A stretch of DNA of 64,000 nucleotides from Caballeronia sordidicola (GTDB taxonomy: Bacteria > Pseudomonadota > Gammaproteobacteria > Burkholderiales > Burkholderiaceae): NCBI RefSeq assembly GCF_002220365.1, contig NZ_MTHB01000049.1, forward strand, positions 1 to 64,000. Reading direction: 5' to 3'. The notes under the pieces were generated by a model that worked only from the letters and a program-made list of their open reading frames with translations, was not told the DNA's origin and did no database searches. The position numbers and the translations under genes were made by a program. Below are positions 59,285-64,000 of the stretch, in pieces. The stretch's first letter is position 1. The number at the start of each line of letters is the position of its first letter.

Positions 59285-60465
59285 ACAGGCCACGGGTTTA
59301 TCTACATGCACTCGGCATGATCAATGCGCTCGGCGATAGTATCGACTCGATCATGCCGGCGCTCGCAGCCGGTATATCTCCCGGCATGGGAACGATCCAT
59401 ACCGGCATCGGCGATGCGTTTGCCGGCAGCGTTACCGTGCCGCTCGCTCTCGCGCCTGCGGACTCGCTCGCGCGTTACGACTGTCGCAATAACCGGCTGC
59501 TGCTCGCCGCGCTTGCGCAGATCGCGCCTGCGGTGGAAGCCGCTCGTGAGCGTTATGGCGGGCACCGGATTGGCGTGGTGCTTGGAACGAGTACGTCGGG
59601 TATTGAAGCGGCCGAGGCTGCGTTCGTGTATCACGCACAAGCAGGCAAGTTGCCGGTGGACTTCGATTATCGGCAAGTGGAAATTGGTACGGTAGCGCCG
59701 TTCGCCGCCGCAGCGCTCGACCTTCATGGCCCGGCATTCACGATCTCGACCGCATGCACATCGAGCGCCAAGGCATTCGTCTCCGCGCGTCGGTTACTCC
59801 AGTTGCACCTGTGCGATGCGGTCGTGGTCGGCGGTGTGGATTCCTTATGCGAATTGACCGTGCAGGGTTTCGCATCGCTCGAATCGACCAGTGCAGTCCG
59901 CTCCAATCCGATGAGTCGCAATCGCTGCGGGATCAATGTGGGCGAGGGCGCAGCCGTGTTCCTGATGAGCCGCGACGAAGGCTCGGTCGTACTCGCGGGC
60001 GTGGGCGAATCGAGCGATGCGCATCACATTTCCGCGCCCGATCCACATGGCGCGGGCGGTGAAATCGCATTGCGCGCAGCGCTGGCAGACGCCGGTCTTG
60101 CGCCGGCTGATATTGCCTATGTGAACCTCCATGCAACGGCTACGCGCAAGAACGACGACATGGAAGCGCACCTGATGGCGCGGGTGTTCGGGGGCGGCGT
60201 CGCGGCCAGCGGCACCAAGCCGCTGACCGGACATCAACTCGGCGCAGCGGGCGCGACTGAGCTCGGGTTCGCGTGGCTCACGCTCGCACGCGACGACGTC
60301 GCTTTGCCGCGGCATCTGTGGGACGGCGAGGCTGACACGGCGTTGCCGCCGCTTGATCTCGTCGAAAGCGAGCGTTATCTGCCGCGCATGGCGGGCGCGC
60401 AGTATGTGATGAGCAATTCGTTTGCGTTCGGCGGCAGCAACGTCAGCCTGATTCTCGGCCGGTGA
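59281..60465 (+). CDS. Beta-ketoacyl-ACP synthase 1
   Basis: A 394-residue ketosynthase with a complete triad: Cys159 (FTISTACTSSAKAFVSARRL), a His in YVNLHATATRKNDD and a His in KPLTGHQLGAAGATELGFAW. VMSNSFAFGGSNVSLILGR ends the fold. It is close to the ApeO-type ketosynthases that pair with the chain-length factor encoded at the operon start. Its ATG overlaps the exporter stop by four bases. Confidence 0.88.
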   Translation: MNRPRVYLHALGMINALGDSIDSIMPALAAGISPGMGTIHTGIGDAFAGSVTVPLALAPADSLARYDCRNNRLLLAALAQIAPAVEAARERYGGHRIGVVLGTSTSGIEAAEAAFVYHAQAGKLPVDFDYRQVEIGTVAPFAAAALDLHGPAFTISTACTSSAKAFVSARRLLQLHLCDAVVVGGVDSLCELTVQGFASLESTSAVRSNPMSRNRCGINVGEGAAVFLMSRDEGSVVLAGVGESSDAHHISAPDPHGAGGEIALRAALADAGLAPADIAYVNLHATATRKNDDMEAHLMARVFGGGVAASGTKPLTGHQLGAAGATELGFAWLTLARDDVALPRHLWDGEADTALPPLDLVESERYLPRMAGAQYVMSNSFAFGGSNVSLILGR

Positions 60466-60469
60466 TACT

Positions 60470-60973
60470 GTGACGATCCCTATGAATAACAACAGCTTTG
60501 GCTCCATTGAAACGATCTTGCCGCACCGAGGCACGATGCTGCTGCTCGACGGCGTCAACGCCTGCACGGACGAAACCCTGACCGCTTACGCAATCGTCCG
60601 GGCGGATGCCTGGTACGCCGATGCCGACGGCGCGATGCCGGGGTGGATCGGCATCGAACTGATGGCGCAGGCGATTGCCGCTCACGTCGCTTTACTTGCG
60701 ATGCGTGCAGGCGGGCGGGCACGTCCCGGCGTATTGCTCGGATCTCGCCGGTACGAGGCACACATACCGGTGTTTGGCCGCGGTGCCCGGTTGCGCATTG
60801 AAGTGAAAGAACTGCTGCGTGGCGACGAAGGCCACGGCGCGTATGAATGTTCGATCCATCACGACCAGGAACGCGACCAGAATCGCGGCAGCGTGTGCTG
60901 CGCCGAGGCAGTCATCAAGGTGTATCAACCGGCTGATTTTCAGTCGTTTATCGAAGGGAGTCTCGGATCATGA
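60470..60973 (+). CDS. 3-hydroxyacyl-ACP dehydratase-like protein (ApeP-type)
   Basis: A 167-residue hotdog protein. IETILPHRGTMLLLDGVNAC near the N-terminus and WIGIELMAQAIAAHVALLAM (with Glu63-type catalytic acid) match FabZ/ApeP-type dehydratases, while the HFPGxPxxPG loop seen in the ligase fusion is altered here. In studied systems two hotdog proteins form one dehydratase; the partner would be the C-terminal domain of the protein at 50787. Start is GTG 60470 or ATG 60482, neither with a good ribosome site; the gene is 4 bases behind the ketosynthase stop, so coupling is likely. It overlaps the reductase gene by 4 bases. Confidence 0.84.
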   Translation: MTIPMNNNSFGSIETILPHRGTMLLLDGVNACTDETLTAYAIVRADAWYADADGAMPGWIGIELMAQAIAAHVALLAMRAGGRARPGVLLGSRRYEAHIPVFGRGARLRIEVKELLRGDEGHGAYECSIHHDQERDQNRGSVCCAEAVIKVYQPADFQSFIEGSLGS

Positions 60974-61695
60974 GCCGGCGTGTTCTTGTAACGGGCGCAA
61001 GCCGCGGCATTGGCCGCGCGATAGCCTATCAACTCGCGACAGACGGCTTCACGGTCTCCGTGCATTGCCGCAGCGGCCGTACCGAAGCTGAAGCTGTCGC
61101 AACCGGCATTGCCGCGCAGGGCGGCACGGCGCGCGTGCTGCAATTCGATGTACGCGACCGCGCCGCATGCCGCGAGGTGCTCGAAGCAGACGTCGCCAGC
61201 CATGGCGCGTATTACGGCATCGTCTGTTGCGCGGGCGTGACGCGTGACGCGGCGTTCCCGGCGCTCACGGAAGAGGACTGGGACATCGTGATCGAAACGG
61301 GTCTCGACTCCTTCTATAACGTCGTCCATCCGCTGACCATGCCGCTCGTGCGCGCGAAGCAGGGCGGCCGCATCGTGACGATCGCTTCGGTCTCGGGCGT
61401 GATGGGCAATCGCGGGCAGGTGAACTACAGCGCGGCGAAGGCGGGACTCATCGGCGCCACGAAGGCGCTCGCCGTCGAACTGGCAACGCGCAATATCACC
61501 GTCAACTGCGTGGCGCCTGGATTGATCGACACCGGCATGCTTGAGGGTGTACCGCTCGATCAGGCATTGAAGACGGTGCCGATGAACCGCGTCGGGCAAC
61601 CGGCTGAAGTGGCGTCCGTGGTGAGTTTTCTCATGTCGGATGCCGCCTCGTACATCACGCGCCAGGTGATCGGCGTCAACGGCGGGATGATCTGA
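60970..61695 (+). CDS. 3-oxoacyl-ACP reductase (FabG/ApeQ-type)
   Basis: A 241-residue SDR ketoreductase. NADPH motif TGASRGIG at 8-15, catalytic Ser140, Tyr153 and Lys157 (SVSGVMGNRGQVNYSAAKAG), and the C-terminal ITRQVIGVNGGMI as in FabG. VVCCAG-like IVCCAGV replaces the common NNAG, a minor variation. It reduces the 3-oxo group after each condensation during polyene extension. The ATG at 60970 overlaps the dehydratase stop, and its own stop overlaps the next ketosynthase start by one base. Confidence 0.9.
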   Translation: MSRRVLVTGASRGIGRAIAYQLATDGFTVSVHCRSGRTEAEAVATGIAAQGGTARVLQFDVRDRAACREVLEADVASHGAYYGIVCCAGVTRDAAFPALTEEDWDIVIETGLDSFYNVVHPLTMPLVRAKQGGRIVTIASVSGVMGNRGQVNYSAAKAGLIGATKALAVELATRNITVNCVAPGLIDTGMLEGVPLDQALKTVPMNRVGQPAEVASVVSFLMSDAASYITRQVIGVNGGMI

Positions 61696-62921
61696 TGAAG
61701 CGCGTAGTCATTACCGGCATGGGCGGCGTCTCGGCATTCGGCAATGCCTGGGACGAGATCGAAGCAAACCTGAGAAGCGGTCGCAACGCTGTGCGCCGGA
61801 TGCCCGAGTGGGACTACTTCGAGCTGCTGCATACGCGACTCGCGTGCCCATTGCCCGCCTTCACTACGCCAGCGCATTACCCGCGCAAGAAAACCCGTTC
61901 GATGGGACCCGTGTCGCTGTATTCGGTACGCGCGAGCGAACTGGCGCTGGCCGACGCAGGTCTCGCCGACGACCTGACGATCAAGGACGGCCGCATGGGC
62001 GTGGCCTACGGATCGTCGTCCGGATCGGTCCAGCCGATTCGCGCATTCGGCAAGATGATCGAAACCGGTTCGATGAGCGACGTGACCTCGAATAGCTACG
62101 TGCAGATGATGCCGCATACCACGGCCGTCAACGTCAGCCTGTTCTGGGACTTGAAGGGCCGCATTGTGCCGACATCGTGCGCGTGTGCATCGGGTAGTCA
62201 GGCGATTGGTTACGCCTACGAGATGATTGCAGCCGGCAAGCAGACGCTGATGCTCGCGGGCGGTGCTGAGGAGCTGTCCGGGCCGGCAGTCGCCGTGTTC
62301 GACACGCTCTATGCCACCAGCACGCGCAACGACGAGCCGCATCTGACTCCGCGTCCTTTCGATGTCGCCCGTGACGGTCTCGTGGTCGGTGAAGGCGCGG
62401 CGACTTTGGTGCTCGAAGAGTATGAACACGCGCTTGCCCGCGGAGCGCACATTCATGCGGAAATCGTAGGCTTTGGATGTAACTCGGACGGCGCACACAT
62501 GACGCAGCCATCGGCCGAGACCATGGCCTTCGCCATGCAGCTCGCGCTGCGCGACGCACAGCTTCCGGCTGAAGCTATTGCCTACGTCAACGCGCATGGG
62601 ACCTCGACGGACCGCGGCGATGTAGCAGAAAGCCACGCGACCGCGCAGACCTTTGGCGCGCGTTTGCCGATCAGTTCGCTAAAGAGTTATGTTGGCCACA
62701 CGCTGGGCGCGTGCGGTGCGCTGGAGGCATGGTGGACCATCGAGATGATGAAGCGGAACTGGTATGCCCCGACGCTCAACCTCACGCAGGTCGATCCGGC
62801 TTGCGCACCGCTCGATTACATCATGGATAGCGGCCGTACTATTGATGCCGACTATGTCATGAGCAACAACTTCGCGTTCGGCGGCATCAATACGTCGCTG
62901 ATTTTCAGGCGCATGCCATGA
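61695..62921 (+). CDS. Beta-ketoacyl-ACP synthase 2
   Basis: A 408-residue FabF-like ketosynthase with Cys164 in PTSCACASGSQAIGYAYEMI, His in YVNAHGTSTDRGDVAESHAT and His in LKSYVGHTLGACGALEAWWT. MKRVVITGMGGVSAFGNAWD is the usual FabF N-terminus. In aryl polyene pathways a second full ketosynthase of this type (ApeR-like) is present; starter condensation is one proposed task. The following gene starts within its stop (ATGA). Confidence 0.89.
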   Translation: MKRVVITGMGGVSAFGNAWDEIEANLRSGRNAVRRMPEWDYFELLHTRLACPLPAFTTPAHYPRKKTRSMGPVSLYSVRASELALADAGLADDLTIKDGRMGVAYGSSSGSVQPIRAFGKMIETGSMSDVTSNSYVQMMPHTTAVNVSLFWDLKGRIVPTSCACASGSQAIGYAYEMIAAGKQTLMLAGGAEELSGPAVAVFDTLYATSTRNDEPHLTPRPFDVARDGLVVGEGAATLVLEEYEHALARGAHIHAEIVGFGCNSDGAHMTQPSAETMAFAMQLALRDAQLPAEAIAYVNAHGTSTDRGDVAESHATAQTFGARLPISSLKSYVGHTLGACGALEAWWTIEMMKRNWYAPTLNLTQVDPACAPLDYIMDSGRTIDADYVMSNNFAFGGINTSLIFRRMP

Positions 62922-64000
62922 GTGCGACTATGCCGACGTCCCGTGGTCTGTCACGCGTGGTTGTGACGGGCATGGGTATTGTGTCGTGCCTGGCCAATAC
63001 GCTCGACGAAGTGTCTGCCGCGTTGCGCGCAGGCAGAAGCGGTATTACGCGCGTCGACGCATGGCGTGAACGTGGTCTGGCAAGTCAGGTGGCGGGTGTG
63101 GCGTCTGTCGTGGACGAACCGCCGTTCGATCGCAAGCTCGAGCGTTTCATGGGCGACACGGCGCGTTTTGCATGCCATTCAGCGCGCAAGGCAATACACG
63201 ATGCCAACCTTGATCTCGCCCTTTTGCGTTCGCCGAGTGCAGGCGCGGTGATCGGCTCGGGCACCGGCACGATCTCCGCTTATGACGCAGCGATGGTGGT
63301 TGCTCACGCGCGCGGTATCGAGAAAGTGCCGCCGTACGTGGTCCCGCAGGTGATGGGCAGCACCACATCGGCGAACGTGGCCCAGGTGTTCGGGCTCGAG
63401 GGTATGACCTATTCGCCGTCGTCGGCTTGCACGACATCGGCGCTTGCAATTGGTCAAGCGATGCAACTGATCCAGACCGGCCGCCAGCAGATCGTGCTCG
63501 CGGGCGGCAGCGAAGGTTTGCACGACAACATGACGCTGATGTTCGACGCAATGGGTGCATTGTCGCGTCGTTTTAACGACGCGCCGGAACGGGCCTCGCG
63601 TCCCTACGACAGCACGCGCGACGGTTTCGTGATTGCGTCGGGCGGTGGCGTGCTGGTGCTGGAGTCGCTGGACCATGCGTTGTCGCGAGGCGCACGCATT
63701 CATGCCGAGCTGACAGGCTTTGGCCATTGCACGGATGGTGCGGGCATGGTGAGCCCGCATGCATCTGGCATTGCGCGCGCCATGCGTGGCGCACTCGACG
63801 AAGCGGGCACACGTCCGTCCTATATCAATACGCATGCACCTTCTACGCCGCTTGGCGACGTCGAAGAAGTGGATGCGTTGAGGGATGTATTCGGAGATGA
63901 CATTCCGTCGTTTTCATCGACGAAGGGTTTGTCGGGCCATCCGCTTGGAGCCTGTGGCGTGCACGAGGCGATCTACGCCTTGCTGATGATGCGCGATGGT
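62918..64000 (+). CDS. Beta-ketoacyl-ACP synthase 3, cut by the window end
   Basis: 361 codons open from the ATG at 62918 to the last base; the gene continues beyond the window, so only the C-terminal end is missing. SRVVVTGMGIVSCLANTLDE starts the fold; Cys171 in YSPSSACTTSALAIGQAMQL is the nucleophile, a His lies in INTHAPSTPLGDVEEVDALR and another in TKGLSGHPLGACGVHEAIYA. NTHAPSTPLGD replaces the usual NAHGTST, a small deviation next to the catalytic histidine. It is closer to FabB/FabF than to the chain-length factor. Overlap with the previous gene: 4 bases. Confidence 0.88.
   Translation, partial: MSATMPTSRGLSRVVVTGMGIVSCLANTLDEVSAALRAGRSGITRVDAWRERGLASQVAGVASVVDEPPFDRKLERFMGDTARFACHSARKAIHDANLDLALLRSPSAGAVIGSGTGTISAYDAAMVVAHARGIEKVPPYVVPQVMGSTTSANVAQVFGLEGMTYSPSSACTTSALAIGQAMQLIQTGRQQIVLAGGSEGLHDNMTLMFDAMGALSRRFNDAPERASRPYDSTRDGFVIASGGGVLVLESLDHALSRGARIHAELTGFGHCTDGAGMVSPHASGIARAMRGALDEAGTRPSYINTHAPSTPLGDVEEVDALRDVFGDDIPSFSSTKGLSGHPLGACGVHEAIYALLMMRDG

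Overview
The window reads as a chromosomal segment of a Burkholderiaceae beta-proteobacterium, most likely Paraburkholderia or Caballeronia. This rests on high GC, the gene families present (XenA, SoeABC, the ltnD/otnK/otnC/otnI/denD tetronate pathway, a large aryl-polyene-type operon) and protein wording I recognise from that family. No rRNA, tRNA, CRISPR array, phage or intact insertion sequence was seen. It is a mosaic of catabolic accessory modules separated by short decayed stretches.

1-12.2 kb is centred on sulfonates. The end of xsc (sulfoacetaldehyde acetyltransferase) and pta make acetyl-CoA and sulfite. A TAXI-type TRAP binding protein faces them. After a gltS remnant and a divergent xenA/arsR-type pair comes an Ldh2-family dehydrogenase followed by soeABC, a cytoplasm-facing membrane sulfite dehydrogenase that would remove the sulfite released by Xsc. 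An LprI-like secreted protein follows. 12.2-13.7 kb is mostly decayed and holds a small 77-residue gene and a glycosyltransferase remnant.

13.7-24.3 kb: a branched-chain-type ABC importer (fused LivG-LivF, LivM, LivH, LivK), a LysR regulator, and a divergent operon of acyl-CoA dehydrogenase, class III CoA-transferase and MHS-family transporter, together a carboxylate uptake and CoA-activation module of unknown substrate. 24.3-29.4 kb: a LysR/SDR pair, a zinc-ribbon membrane protein, a lysE remnant, a DUF1428 protein and an EamA permease.

29.7-36.5 kb is a complete L-threonate/D-erythronate catabolic operon: GntR regulator, ltnD, otnK, otnC, MFS transporter, otnI, denD. 36.5-42.4 kb: a BaeSR-like two-component system, a small basic protein, an OmpR-type regulator with a degenerate receiver, and two tandem GT9 glycosyltransferases. 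42.6-46.1 kb is a [NiFe]-hydrogenase maturation and nickel-uptake group (hypE-hypA-hypB-nicT) in which three of four genes look broken.

46.3-64.0 kb: a polysaccharide deacetylase and then a tightly coupled same-strand operon of 16 genes (the last one cut by the window edge) for an aryl-polyene-type lipid: chain-length factor, acyltransferase, two ACPs, membrane protein, adenylating ligase fused to a dehydratase, GT2-acyltransferase fusion, aromatic amino acid ammonia-lyase, thioesterase, LolA-like protein, MMPL exporter, ketosynthase, dehydratase, ketoreductase and two further ketosynthases. The genes can account for aryl starter formation, type II polyene extension, transfer to a glycosylated lipid and export.

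A window-wide pattern not explained by the genes is a set of short perfect or near-perfect tandem duplications (9-15 bp units), several of them directly at or just behind stop codons.
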